Shown here one piece after another: positions 1 through 8,841 of a DNA stretch of 64,000 nt (position 1 is its first letter; the number at the start of each line of letters is the position of its first letter). The DNA comes from Myceligenerans salitolerans (GTDB lineage: Bacteria > Actinomycetota > Actinomycetes > Actinomycetales > Cellulomonadaceae). The notes beneath the pieces are model-generated. The model was not told where the DNA came from. It saw nothing but the letters and a program-made list of their open reading frames with translations, and made no database searches. Both the position numbers and the translations under genes were made by a program. Location: NCBI RefSeq assembly GCF_017349295.1, contig NZ_JAFMPK010000047.1:1-64000 (forward strand). Reading direction: 5' to 3'.

Positions 1-26
1 GGGGCTTCCCCCTGAGTAGTGGACAC
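1..26. repeat. Left terminal inverted repeat of the IS3 element
   Basis: Starts GGGGCTTCCCCC and ends GTGGACAC. It matches the reverse complement of 1318-1343 at 23 of 26 positions. Because it starts at base 1, the true tip could lie just outside the window. Confidence 0.9.
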
Positions 27-73
27 GCGAGAGACTGGACCTGGTTTGGTCCGGAGGAAGCGAGTTCACCGTC

Positions 74-418
74 ATGGTGCGGAAGTTCTATCCGGAGGAG
101 TTCAAGGCCGACGCTGTCGAGCTGTACTCCTCCACGCCGGGGGCGACGATCAAGGAGATCGCTGCTGACCTGGGAGTTCACGAGGGAACCCTGTCGAGGT
201 GGTTGCAGGCCGCTGGTGTGACGTCGCCGACGGCGGCTGGTCGGGCCGATGACGGCGGTGGGTCGAGCGGGGCGGGGGTGCCTGAGACGGCGGCTGAGGA
301 GCTGGAGCGGCTGCGCGCGGAGGTCAAGCGGTTGCGGGCGGACAAGTCACTGCTGGAGACCGAGCGGGAGATCCTGCGCAAGGCGGCGAAGTATTTCGCG
401 GGCGAGACGACCTGGTGA
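74..418 (+). CDS. IS3-family transposase OrfA (DNA-binding subunit)
   Basis: This 114-residue protein has an N-terminal helix-turn-helix (about residues 5-50, including IKEIAADLGVHEGTLSRWL) that would recognise the element ends. A leucine-rich coiled coil follows (about 72-105, LERLRAEVKRLRADKSLLE) of the kind that lets OrfA and OrfAB oligomerise. The length is normal for IS3 OrfA proteins. The stop codon overlaps the GTG start of the downstream frame, which lies in the -1 frame. That arrangement fits either the -1 frameshift used by IS3 elements or translational coupling; I see no obvious A-rich slippery run near the overlap. Confidence 0.93.
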   Translation: MVRKFYPEEFKADAVELYSSTPGATIKEIAADLGVHEGTLSRWLQAAGVTSPTAAGRADDGGGSSGAGVPETAAEELERLRAEVKRLRADKSLLETEREILRKAAKYFAGETTW

Positions 419-1308
419 GCCGTTTCCAGTTCGTCGCCGAGTTCCATGACACCTACGGGGTGAAGCGGCTGTGTGAGGTCCTGCAGATCGGCAGGTCTTC
501 CTACTACAAGTGGCGTGATGGCGCTGATCGTCGGGCCGAGCGTGTGGCGGCGGACGCCGATCTGGCCGCGAAGGCGTCCGCGATCACCGCGCAGTTCGAT
601 GGGACCTATGGGTCCCCGCGGGTGACCGCTGAGCTGCGCGACGCCGGGGTCGTGGTGAACGCCAAGCGCGTGGCCCGGGTGATGCGCGAGCACGGGGTTG
701 TGGGGGTCCACCTGCGCAAGAAGGTCCGCACCACGGTCCCGGCCAAGGACGCCCCGAAGGTCCCTGACCTGCTAGAACGCGACTTCACGGCCGACGCGCC
801 GAACCGGAAGTACGTCGGTGACATCACCTACCTGCCGATCGGGGATGGGCAGTTCCTCTACTTGGCCACGGTGATCGACTGCTTCAACCGGCGCCTGGTC
901 GGCTGGCAGATCGCCGACCACATGCGCGACACCCTGGTCATCGAGGCCCTCGATGCGGCCGCCCGCGAACGAGGCTCGTTGGCTGGGGCGATTTTCCACT
1001 CCGACAACGGCCGTCAGTACTGCTCGGACGACTTCCTCGCCGCGGCCGGGCGGCACGGGTTGACCCTGTCACGCGGCGCGGTCGGGACCAGCGCCGACAA
1101 CGCGCTGGCCGAGAGCTTCAACGCCGCGCTCAAGCGCGAGACTCTCCAGGGTGAACGCCGCTGGAACGGGGCCCGGGAGTGCAGGAAGTCCGTGTTCCGG
1201 TGGGTCACCCGCTACAACACGCGACGACGACACTCCTACTGCGACTACATGAGCCCAATCGATTTCGAGAATACTCACCTCGCCACTACAATGCCGATTG
1301 CTGGTTAA
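415..1308 (+). CDS. IS3-family transposase OrfB (DDE integrase catalytic subunit)
   Basis: This 297-residue protein has the IS3 OrfB layout. An HTH_21-like N-terminal region (YGSPRVTAEL near residue 65) is followed by an rve integrase core. The DDE residues are visible: Asp in VGDITYLP, Asp in FHSDNGRQY and Glu in ADNALAESFNAALKRE. The usual HSDRGSQY box reads HSDNGRQY here, but the acidic residue is kept. The start is a GTG overlapping the OrfA stop by four bases. Nothing suggests decay. Confidence 0.95.
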   Translation: MSRFQFVAEFHDTYGVKRLCEVLQIGRSSYYKWRDGADRRAERVAADADLAAKASAITAQFDGTYGSPRVTAELRDAGVVVNAKRVARVMREHGVVGVHLRKKVRTTVPAKDAPKVPDLLERDFTADAPNRKYVGDITYLPIGDGQFLYLATVIDCFNRRLVGWQIADHMRDTLVIEALDAAARERGSLAGAIFHSDNGRQYCSDDFLAAAGRHGLTLSRGAVGTSADNALAESFNAALKRETLQGERRWNGARECRKSVFRWVTRYNTRRRHSYCDYMSPIDFENTHLATTMPIAG

Positions 1309-2961
1309 CACACCGAGGTGTCCACCATTCGGGGGGAAGCCCCACCGTACTGTTCGTCGCGTTGCATTGGTGGCCTCCACGTCGCATCGGCCGGGTGGGG
1401 TCTGCTGGTTGCGGGTGGCTTCCAGCTCGCCGGACAAGATCAGTTCAGCCAGCGTGTTCAGTTCCTGGTCGAGCGGGCGATCGACGTCAAGGAAGGTCAC
1501 GTGCTCGCGCACCAGAGTCCAGACCTCCTTGGTGGCTGGGCTGAGTCGGTCGACGCCGCGCAGTTCGACGGCCTGGCACAGTGCGTGCAGGACGGCGGCG
1601 GTCACGTGGGCTGTCAGTTCCACGACGGTCCGGGCGTCCCTGGCAGCGATCGATCCCATACTCACCTTGTCCTGGTTGTGCGCCTCGGTCGAACGTGAGA
1701 ACACGGTGGCCGGGCTCGCCTGTTTCAGGGCTTCGGCCGCGAATGATGAGCAGGCGATCTGCAGGCCCTTGTAGCCATGGGTGGTGCGTCCCTCGGGGAC
1801 CAGGTTGGGCGGCAGGCCGCCGCTGAGTTTTTCGTCCACGACCTGGGCCAGTTGGCGGTCCAGCAGATCGGCGATGCTGGCCAGCGCAACCTTGAGGGAA
1901 TCCATTGCCTGGGCGATATGGCCGCCGTAGAAGTTCCCGCCGGAGAACACCTCCCCTGAGCCGGTGTCGAACAGAGGGTTGTCGTTGGCAGAGTTGATCT
2001 CTCGCTCCACCCAAGGCTCTGCCCATGCCAGCGTGTCGTGTAGCACTCCGATCACCTGGGGAGCGCAGCGCACCGAGTACCGATCCTGGACCCGGCGCTC
2101 CACCGCCGGCGATCCGATGCGGTCCTCGATCGCCGACACCCCGGTAAGCGCCGAGCCGGTCAGGAGCCGGTGAATGTGCGAGGCGCTGCCGGCCTGGCCG
2201 GGGTGAGGCTTGTGCTCGCCGAGGAACGCCGCGAAGTGATGCCCGTTGCCGCCAAGCGCCTGCGAGGCCAGGGCAGTGCAGACCTCAGCGGCGAACGCGA
2301 GCCGATGGGCGTCGTGGACCGCCAGCGCCGCGTAGGCGGTCATGAAAGAGGTGCCGTTGACCAGCGCCAAGCCCTCCTTGGCGCGTAGCACCAGAGGCTG
2401 GAGGCCGCAGGCGCGCAGGGCTTCGGCGGCGGGCACGGTCTCGCCCCGGTGCCGCGCTGATCCCTCGCCGACGAGGGCAGCGGCGAGATAGCTCGACGGC
2501 ACCAGATCGCCACTGGCGCCGACCGATCCTCGCTCGGGCACCTCGGGCAGTAGGTCGTGCTCGAGAAGCCCGACCAGCAGCTCGGCGACCTCCGGCCGGG
2601 TGCCGGATACGCCCCGAGCCAGGCAGTTGGCTCGGATGGCGATCATCGCGCGGACCACCTCGTCGGGACAGCGGGAACCGGCGCCGGTCAGGAGGAACTG
2701 AATGAGGCCGTCCTGCAGCGTACCCGTCTGACCGGCGCTGACCACCCGATGGGCGCTGTCACCGAACCCCGTGGTGACGCCGTAGATAACCGCACCTTCA
2801 TCTACCAGCCGATCCTTCAAGCCGGCGCTGGCGCTCATCCGCCCGGTGCTCTGGGGATCGAGGGTGACGTGGGTGTGGGAAGGATCGCGGGCGAGCCGGG
2901 CCAGTGCGGCCACGTCGAGCGTGAAACCATCGATGAGCACTGTGGGCCTGTCGTCGCGCAA
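1069..2961 (-). CDS. MIO-dependent aromatic amino acid ammonia-lyase/2,3-aminomutase, C-terminus replaced by IS sequence
   Basis: This protein belongs to the HAL/PAL/TAM family, which eliminates or shifts the alpha-amino group of aromatic amino acids with a 4-methylideneimidazole-5-one cofactor. The cofactor triad Ala149-Ser150-Gly151 lies in GSVGASGDLVP. Also present are the catalytic Tyr60 loop (YGVTTGFG), NGTS, NSANDNPLF, and the HNQDKVSMGSIAARDA segment. The substrate-pocket pair is Phe89-Leu90 (LIQFLLTG), as in plant phenylalanine lyases, not the Ser-His of bacterial tyrosine aminomutases or histidine lyases. Residues 1-539 are native; after base 1343 about 90 codons run antisense through the IS element. 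Known aminomutases of this family are about 530-540 residues, so little native sequence may be lost. The start is TTG at 2961, with GTG at 2940 possible. It is divergent from the NRPS genes and probably feeds them. Confidence 0.85.
   Translation of the reverse strand: MRDDRPTVLIDGFTLDVAALARLARDPSHTHVTLDPQSTGRMSASAGLKDRLVDEGAVIYGVTTGFGDSAHRVVSAGQTGTLQDGLIQFLLTGAGSRCPDEVVRAMIAIRANCLARGVSGTRPEVAELLVGLLEHDLLPEVPERGSVGASGDLVPSSYLAAALVGEGSARHRGETVPAAEALRACGLQPLVLRAKEGLALVNGTSFMTAYAALAVHDAHRLAFAAEVCTALASQALGGNGHHFAAFLGEHKPHPGQAGSASHIHRLLTGSALTGVSAIEDRIGSPAVERRVQDRYSVRCAPQVIGVLHDTLAWAEPWVEREINSANDNPLFDTGSGEVFSGGNFYGGHIAQAMDSLKVALASIADLLDRQLAQVVDEKLSGGLPPNLVPEGRTTHGYKGLQIACSSFAAEALKQASPATVFSRSTEAHNQDKVSMGSIAARDARTVVELTAHVTAAVLHALCQAVELRGVDRLSPATKEVWTLVREHVTFLDVDRPLDQELNTLAELILSGELEATRNQQTPPGRCDVEATNATRRTVRWGFPPNGGHLGVLTSNRHCSGEVSILEIDWAHVVAVGVSSSRVVAGDPPEHGLPALPGPVPAAFTLESLALERGVEALGQRVVGAGPDRAA
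1318..1343. repeat. Right terminal inverted repeat of the IS3 element
   Basis: Starts GTGTCCACC and ends GGGGGGAAGCCCC. It is the inverted partner of bases 1-26 with three mismatches. The base after it (1344) is the first base of the interrupted aminomutase-like gene. Confidence 0.9.
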
Positions 2962-3549
2962 CGTTCTACCGCCTCTGCCGAGTCAGTACTGATTGGGACT
3001 TCGGCGACAGTGCCGATTTATCCTACGGTCTTCCGTCCGCGAGCTTCAAGGGGACGCTGCCCTGGCCGGGCGAGGAGTGCGACGTGATCGACCCCGGATC
3101 CTGCTGCACGCGGCCCGATGAAGAGGACTACCACGGCTCCAGATCCGCCCGGCGGCATGGGGGACCCGCCCGAGAGGGCGTGTGCCGCCGTTCTCGTTGC
3201 TCACGGGTGTGATGAGGGGCCACGGGCCACGCTCCCTCGGATCCGATGTGCCGGGAGCCGGGAAAGGTTCATGTCCCGCCCGCAGACCGGTCCGGCCGGT
3301 ACTTGCGCGGCGACATGGCCCCAAATGAGCGACCGGCCGGGGCGACGTGGGCTTGCGCGATCTGTCCGTAAAGTCTGCGCATTCTGTCTTGTCTCGCCTG
3401 CTCGCGCGTCGCGATGCTGGGAGCCGCGCCTGTGGGACCGGCGCACGGATCCGGGGGGATCGGCGGCAGGAGCCGCGATGTGCACCCGCTGTCTCGCCCA
3501 AGTGCCCGCCTCCGTTCGGGGAGCGGCAGACACGAAGGGAAAGCGATAC
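2962..3549. other. Divergent intergenic region between the MIO enzyme and the NRPS operon
   Basis: These 588 bases should hold the promoters of both divergent units. A perfect 10-bp palindrome, TCAGTACTGA, lies at 2983-2992, about 20 bases upstream of the MIO start. It shares the ACTGA/TCAGT half-sites, in the opposite arrangement, with the operator candidate at 13323. An open frame continues upstream of the adenylation gene (from 3118), but it has no recognisable domain and poor start signals, so I do not count it as coding. No RNA gene is apparent. Confidence 0.5.
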
Positions 3550-5340
3550 ATGAGAACGCAGAGCGTCACTGTGACCGGCATGCTCGCAGCCAGGGCGCAG
3601 GAACGGCCCGAGGCAACCGCGATCGAGCTCGTTGGTGCGGGAGGACTCAGCTATGCAGCGTGGAATCAGCGTGCCCGCGCCGTCGGTCATGGCCTGATCG
3701 CCAGGGGTGTGCAGCCTGGTGACCGTGTCGTGGTCCAAGCTTCGGGTGACTGGATCGCTTTCGCGATCGGATACGTCGGGGTGCAGGCCGCCGGGGCGAT
3801 CGCTGTTCCCGTCCTGGCATCCGGTGGTGATGAGCACATTGCTCGCGTCCATGCGGAGGCGGGGGCGGTCGGTGTCATCGCGCATGCGCCCGTGGGCGGG
3901 TGCCCGGGGTGGTCCCAGGCGGTCCACGAGATCGAGGCGGGCCAGCCAAGTGGACCGACCGGGGTGGAGGTCCGTGGCGAGGACGACGCGGAGATCCTCT
4001 TCACCTCCGGAACGACCGGGCGGCCCAAGGGCGTCGTGTCCACGCACGACAACCTCACGCACGCGGTCCGCGAGCGTGGTGGAGGCGTGTCGGCGCCGCT
4101 CGCGGCGGTGCGTTCCGTGCTGCATGCGTTGCCGCCCGCGTCGAATGCGGGGCAGAGCCTGATGGTGCAGACGCTCAGCGCCGTGCCGCACACGATGATC
4201 GTGCCCGAGAAGTTCGATGCCGAGGGTTTCCTGGACATCGCGCAGGAGTCCAGGCCGGACGATGTGGTGCTGGTTCCCGCACATGCGCTGGCGCTGTTGC
4301 GTGTCAAGGCGCGGTTCGACCTGAGCGGCGTACGGCAGGTGCGGACCACGAGCGCGCCCATCTCGGCCGCGACGCTGGCCCGGCTCGCGGAATTGTTCCC
4401 GGAAGCGAGCATCGTCAACATGTACACCTCGACCGAGAGCTGGCCGGCGCGTCTGCGGATGCGTTTCGACCTGGATCGGCCGTTCTCCCTCGGCCGGGCA
4501 CACGGCGGCAGCGAGGTGCGCATCGTCGACGAGGCCGGTGAGCCGGTCCCGGCCGGCGTGTCGGGCTCCGTGCAACTGCGGGCAGAGGGGGTACGTCCGC
4601 GCCGCTACTGGAACGACACAGGTGCAAGCACGAGCGTCTTCGGGGCGGGCCAGTGGGTGAGCACAGGCGATATAGGCCGTCTTGACGACGCGGGGTACTT
4701 CTACCTGGAAGACCGCAGCGCCGACACGGTGAACGTCGGCGGGCGCAATGTGTCGACCCTTGCCGCGCAGGGTGTGCTGGAGGAGCATCCTGACGTGGAA
4801 GAGGCGGCCGCGTTCGGCCTGCCGCATCCGACACTCGGGGAGTACCTGATCGCCGCGGTGATCGGTTCCGACGACCTCGACTCCGACCAGGTTCGTTCGT
4901 TCGCCGCTGCGCGGTTGGGGGAGGCCGACGCGCCAAAGCGCGTGGTCCGGGTCGAGCGGTTTCCCCGCAACGTGCTGGGCAAGGTCGTCAAGCGTGAACT
5001 GATCGAGTCGATGTCCGCGCTGCTCGCCCAGCATGGCGATCACGACGAGATGGCCAGTGATACGGAACGCGCGGTGGCGGCCATCTGGGCGCGGGTGCTG
5101 GACGTGGCCCCCGCCATGATCGGCCCGGGAGCCGAGTGGGTATCGTTGGGCGGATCCTCTCTCGAGGCAGCGGAGGTCGCGTTGCTCGTCAGTGATGAAC
5201 TCGGGCGCGAGGTGCCCGAGAGGGCACTGAACGTCAACCCGACCGTGCGCGCCTTCGCCGCTGTGGTGGACGGGGCGCCGCTCGTGAACGACGGCGAGCT
5301 GCGGTCCATCAGGCGTGTCTCCCGCGGGGCGGCAGGATGA
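3550..5340 (+). CDS. NRPS adenylation-thiolation didomain protein (loading module)
   Basis: This 596-residue protein would activate a carboxylic acid as acyl-AMP and load it on its own carrier domain. Adenylation motifs are A3 FTSGTTGRPKG (151-161), A5 NMYTSTES (290-297), A7 STGD (371-374) and A10 NVLGKVVKR (474-482, catalytic Lys). The C-terminal carrier domain carries the phosphopantetheine serine in LGGSS (Ser537). In the A4 region the sequence LPPASNAG places Asn near the position of the alpha-amino-binding Asp of ordinary A domains, as in aryl-acid enzymes such as DhbE. This suggests a substrate without a normal alpha-amino group, such as cinnamate or a beta-amino acid. The ATG at 3550 follows GAAGGGAAAG and starts at the domain edge. 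The stop overlaps the next gene by four bases. Confidence 0.88.
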   Translation: MRTQSVTVTGMLAARAQERPEATAIELVGAGGLSYAAWNQRARAVGHGLIARGVQPGDRVVVQASGDWIAFAIGYVGVQAAGAIAVPVLASGGDEHIARVHAEAGAVGVIAHAPVGGCPGWSQAVHEIEAGQPSGPTGVEVRGEDDAEILFTSGTTGRPKGVVSTHDNLTHAVRERGGGVSAPLAAVRSVLHALPPASNAGQSLMVQTLSAVPHTMIVPEKFDAEGFLDIAQESRPDDVVLVPAHALALLRVKARFDLSGVRQVRTTSAPISAATLARLAELFPEASIVNMYTSTESWPARLRMRFDLDRPFSLGRAHGGSEVRIVDEAGEPVPAGVSGSVQLRAEGVRPRRYWNDTGASTSVFGAGQWVSTGDIGRLDDAGYFYLEDRSADTVNVGGRNVSTLAAQGVLEEHPDVEEAAAFGLPHPTLGEYLIAAVIGSDDLDSDQVRSFAAARLGEADAPKRVVRVERFPRNVLGKVVKRELIESMSALLAQHGDHDEMASDTERAVAAIWARVLDVAPAMIGPGAEWVSLGGSSLEAAEVALLVSDELGREVPERALNVNPTVRAFAAVVDGAPLVNDGELRSIRRVSRGAAG

Positions 5341-6686
5341 ACCAGCTGCACACCGCCACGCACTATCAACGTTCCCTTTACAACGCGACGGGCGGGCAGG
5401 CGTCCGGCGTCAACGTCGGCGCCGCCATCCGGATGCGCGGCCCCGTCGACCCTGAGCGCATTCGCGGGGCGCTGGACGCGCTCACAGCCCGGCACGAGGC
5501 CTTGCGCACGACGCTGATGCGGCAGGACACCACCGACACCGCACATCAGGTCATCAGCGATCAGTTTCCGCTGGAATTGCGCGAGGTCAGCGTTCCCGAG
5601 CCCGACGAGGAGCAGCGGGAGACAACCTATGCCGCGCTCCTGCAAGCGGAGCTGCGGCGGCCGTTCGTGCTGGAGAGCAGCCCTCTTGCCCGGGCAGCGT
5701 TGGTGACACTCGCACACGACGACCAGGTGTTCGCGTTGATCGCGCACCACGCAGTCATGGACGGCTGGTCCGCCGGCGTGATTCGCGACGAGTTCCCGCG
5801 CCTGTACGAGTACGGCACGAGCGCGGCGCTTGCGCCTCCCATGCTTCATCTCGTCGACTACGCCATGTGGGAGGCCGGGCTGGCCGACGACCCGGCCACG
5901 CGAGAGCATTGGCGCGCGGCTCTGGCCGATGCCAGCCCTCGTCTCACCTTCCCGCCCGGGATGCCGGCCATCGGGGCCATCGTCCGCACCACACCGCATC
6001 CGCTCCCACTTGACCAGGGTCCGACGCTCAGCGCGTTCCGTTCGCTCATGGTCGCCGAGCAGGCGAGCCCCACCGCCGTCCTGTTGGCTGCGCTGGCAGC
6101 GTCCTTGAGCGATCACGCGACGAGCGAGAGGATCACGTTCGGCGTCATGCGGTCAAACCGCCAGCAGCGAGATATCCGCGGCACGGTCGGGTTCCTCGCC
6201 GGGCACGTTCCGGTCACGGTGGACCTGTCCGGCGACCCGTCGTGCGAGACGCTGGTCGGCCGTACGGCCCATGCCTACGACCGGGCGATATCGCGCCCGG
6301 CACCGCTCAGCGTGCTGCGTTCGGCACTGCCCGATAACCGCCCAGGACCGTTGTTCGACGTGTCGCTGAACTACAGCCACCAGCAGGCGCGCCACCAGAC
6401 GGACGCGATCGTGATGAGCGGCGGGGTCATGTTCTCCCCGTTCGACCTCGCGCACTCCGAGCCGACGGAGCACCCCTGGTGGGACGGGGCCTCGCTGCTG
6501 GACTTCCAGATCAGATCCGATCCGGCCGGGAGGCTCTCCGGAACCCTCGTGGCAGATGCCCACATGTTCGGTGGCACGCCGGCGGCGCGGTTCGGTGAGC
6601 GTTTCGCCGCCGCGCTACGCGGGTTCGCCGATCGCCCCACGGATCGCCTCAGCGATCTTCTCACCCCGAAGGAGTGGGCCCTGTGA
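5337..6686 (+). CDS. Free-standing NRPS condensation-domain protein 1
   Basis: This 449-residue protein covers one condensation domain and no other module. The catalytic motif HHAVMDG lies at 137-143 with the second His and the Asp intact. The C5-like segment is RDIRGTVGFLAGHVPV. Condensation domains form amide bonds between carrier-bound acyl and aminoacyl groups, so this one would use the acyl group held by the preceding thiolation domain. It starts at an ATG overlapping the preceding stop (ATGA) and ends overlapping the next start, so translation of the three genes is coupled. It could also transfer to a free amine, since no partner module is visible. Confidence 0.85.
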   Translation: MNQLHTATHYQRSLYNATGGQASGVNVGAAIRMRGPVDPERIRGALDALTARHEALRTTLMRQDTTDTAHQVISDQFPLELREVSVPEPDEEQRETTYAALLQAELRRPFVLESSPLARAALVTLAHDDQVFALIAHHAVMDGWSAGVIRDEFPRLYEYGTSAALAPPMLHLVDYAMWEAGLADDPATREHWRAALADASPRLTFPPGMPAIGAIVRTTPHPLPLDQGPTLSAFRSLMVAEQASPTAVLLAALAASLSDHATSERITFGVMRSNRQQRDIRGTVGFLAGHVPVTVDLSGDPSCETLVGRTAHAYDRAISRPAPLSVLRSALPDNRPGPLFDVSLNYSHQQARHQTDAIVMSGGVMFSPFDLAHSEPTEHPWWDGASLLDFQIRSDPAGRLSGTLVADAHMFGGTPAARFGERFAAALRGFADRPTDRLSDLLTPKEWAL

Positions 6687-8113
6687 GCACGGACGCGAGC
6701 ATGGAGGCGGATCCCACTATTGCTGCGCATACCAATGCTGTGGACGCCACCGAGGCCGGGACAGGCGTGTTACCGGTCACCTATCTCCAGCAGGAGTGGG
6801 TCGAGGCGGTCGGTGGAGACCAGTCCAATCACAACATCCCGCACGCCATCGAGATCACGGGGCCCTTGCGCCTGGGCGACCTTGCCGCCGTGCTGGCGGC
6901 ACTGGTGGAACGTCACGAGACCATGCGCATGGCGTTCACCCGTACCAAGACCGGGATCGCGCAGCACGTCATCGCACCGTTCGACCCCGCGTGGAGTTTC
7001 GAAGACCTCTCAGGCCTTCCGCAGCCGGCGCAGCGCGCCGCGCTGGAACACCTCGCGGTCGAACGTTGCGAGCAGATGATCGACCTCTTCGCTCCACCGC
7101 TCTGGTCGGCGGTGCTGGCCCGGCTGAGCTCTGACCGCCACGTCCTGCTGACCATCTGGCACCACGCCGTGTTCGACGGATGGTCCAACGCGGTGTTCTT
7201 CCGCGAATTCCACCAGCTCTACCGCGCCCGGCTCGACCCCAGCCGCCCGCCCACACCAGCAGCGACGATCCACCCCGGCGACTACGCCGCGCACGAGAGG
7301 TCCATCGGCCTCGGGGAGCATACGCAGTTCTGGCGCGGACAGTTCCCGGCCGATCCGCCACGCCTACCTGCAGAGCCCGGCGTGCAGAGCGGCCCGCTGT
7401 GGCTGCAGGCCCACCCACTCCCGCGGATCGGGAGAGACACGGTCAGCGCGCTGCTGCGGCTCGCCGCACAGCGCGGTGCCAGACCCGGCAGCGCCATGCG
7501 CGCCCTGGTCCTGGCCTCACTCGCGCCCTACCTCGGCAACCACGTGATGATCGGGAGCGTCACCGCCAACCGGGACGCCCCCGAACTGACACACATCATC
7601 GGCCTCTTGAGTGACCACGTGCCCGTCCGGGTCGACCTGCGCGGTGGGCCATCGTTCGACGAACTCGTGGTGCGCGTCCAGGAAGCGACCAGACAGGCGC
7701 ACCTGCACCGCGTCCCGGTCGGGGTACTGCGTCGCGAGCTACCGCTGGCGGCTCAGGAGGACGGTTCGTTGTTCGACATATCGGTCAACTACATGCCGCA
7801 TACTCCTGGCAAGATCGCAACGGTTACGGCACAGGACGGCAGCCGCCTTACGATGCGGCCCGAGACGCTGCCCACCAACCTGCTCCGGCCGAGGATGAGA
7901 TCAGCATTCAGCGGCGCCGTGAGTCTCGGGTTCCAGCTGCGCCATGCGCACGAGGGTCATATTTCCGGTGACCTGTGGGCGCATCACCCGGCATTCACCA
8001 CAAGGACCCTCGACCAGCTGTGCCGAAACCTCCCCCGCACGGCGCAGGCAGTACTCGCCGATCCTCAGTGCCGAATTCAGGACCTTGCCGCCAAGGGGGC
8101 GGCTCGGGATTGA
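6683..8113 (+). CDS. Free-standing NRPS condensation-domain protein 2
   Basis: The 476-residue product is a second condensation-family protein with the catalytic motif HHAVFDG at 160-166. The start is taken as GTG at 6683, which overlaps the previous stop and has AAGGAG at 6669-6674 with eight-base spacing. The N-terminal ~25 residues are a non-conserved extension before PVTYLQQEW. It differs strongly from the first condensation protein, so the two are not a recent duplication. Two condensation proteins for one visible carrier imply additional carriers encoded elsewhere, perhaps beyond the IS element, or release by condensation with a soluble nucleophile. Confidence 0.85.
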   Translation: MSTDASMEADPTIAAHTNAVDATEAGTGVLPVTYLQQEWVEAVGGDQSNHNIPHAIEITGPLRLGDLAAVLAALVERHETMRMAFTRTKTGIAQHVIAPFDPAWSFEDLSGLPQPAQRAALEHLAVERCEQMIDLFAPPLWSAVLARLSSDRHVLLTIWHHAVFDGWSNAVFFREFHQLYRARLDPSRPPTPAATIHPGDYAAHERSIGLGEHTQFWRGQFPADPPRLPAEPGVQSGPLWLQAHPLPRIGRDTVSALLRLAAQRGARPGSAMRALVLASLAPYLGNHVMIGSVTANRDAPELTHIIGLLSDHVPVRVDLRGGPSFDELVVRVQEATRQAHLHRVPVGVLRRELPLAAQEDGSLFDISVNYMPHTPGKIATVTAQDGSRLTMRPETLPTNLLRPRMRSAFSGAVSLGFQLRHAHEGHISGDLWAHHPAFTTRTLDQLCRNLPRTAQAVLADPQCRIQDLAAKGAARD

Positions 8114-8131
8114 TTATCGCCGCCACGCCGG

Positions 8132-8764
8132 TTACGTCTCGAGCGCAAGCCGCTGCTGGGCCGCCCACGCCTTCGCGGTCTCGGCGACCGGGAGTTCGGG
8201 GTCCAGTAGCCAGGCGGTCTCCAGGCCGTTGACAAAGGCGATGATCTCGATGGCCTTCAGATGGGTGTCGACGTCGGCTCGAACCTCACCGCGGTCTTGG
8301 GCGGCCGCGAGCACCGCGCCAAGCCGGTCGGCCGTCAAGTGGTATCGGCTGGTCAGCCGAGGGTGGAGGACGCCGTCCTCGCCGAGGTTCTCGACAACCA
8401 GCACCGTGTGCATGCCTACCGCGTGTGAATGGCTGGCCCATCGGGTGACGTTGTCCGCGATGACATCGAGAATGCCCAGACCTGCGTCGGCGTCGTGCCA
8501 CAGCACCTCGTCCTCGTCCTCGTCGCGGCGATCCAACACCGCATTGAGCAGCGCCTCCTTGCTCGGGTAGTGGTAGAGGAGGCCGCTTTGCGAGACCCCC
8601 GCCGCGGTGGCGATCTGCGCGAGATTGGTGCCACGGGATCCGTTGCGGGCCACGAGCCGGGTCGCGGCATCGACGATCAGCTGCCTGCGGGCCTCGCCCT
8701 TCGCGGACAAGGTCTTCGTGACGCCGCCCGGCTCCTGCGTCGCTTGATGGTCATCCCGTCTCAT
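8132..8764 (-). CDS. TetR/AcrR-family transcriptional regulator
   Basis: This 210-residue protein has an N-terminal TetR helix-turn-helix (about residues 25-72, IATAAGVSQSGLLYHYPSKE) and a helical ligand-binding C-terminal half. It is convergent with the NRPS operon (18-bp gap) and lies just downstream of the leftward esterase/ABC-transporter operon. The 16-bp palindrome at 13323-13338 before that operon is a plausible target. An internal GTG (codon 15) could be an alternative start. Ligand unknown. Confidence 0.88.
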   Translation of the reverse strand: MRRDDHQATQEPGGVTKTLSAKGEARRQLIVDAATRLVARNGSRGTNLAQIATAAGVSQSGLLYHYPSKEALLNAVLDRRDEDEDEVLWHDADAGLGILDVIADNVTRWASHSHAVGMHTVLVVENLGEDGVLHPRLTSRYHLTADRLGAVLAAAQDRGEVRADVDTHLKAIEIIAFVNGLETAWLLDPELPVAETAKAWAAQQRLALET

Positions 8765-8841
8765 AACCCGATCCTATGCAGTCGTCTAAGTGCGCGGTCA
8801 TTGGCCCGTCGTTCATGGATGCCGATCGCTCAGAGCGTGAG

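Larger units (their letters stand above)
1..1343 (+). mobile_element. IS3-family insertion sequence, apparently complete
   Basis: The two ends form a 26-bp inverted repeat (1-26 and 1318-1343) with three mismatches, and between them lie the two overlapping transposase frames typical of IS3 elements. The left repeat begins at the first base of the window, so bases outside it and the left copy of any target duplication cannot be seen. The right end sits inside the leftward MIO-enzyme gene and cuts its C-terminus. Both repeats and both transposase frames look intact, so the element may be active or recently inserted. Confidence 0.9.

Noticed and set aside
3118-3549. An in-frame N-terminal extension of the adenylation gene
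   Set aside because: It adds about 144 residues with no domain, a better-placed ATG lies at 3550 at the domain edge, and divergent promoters must lie here.
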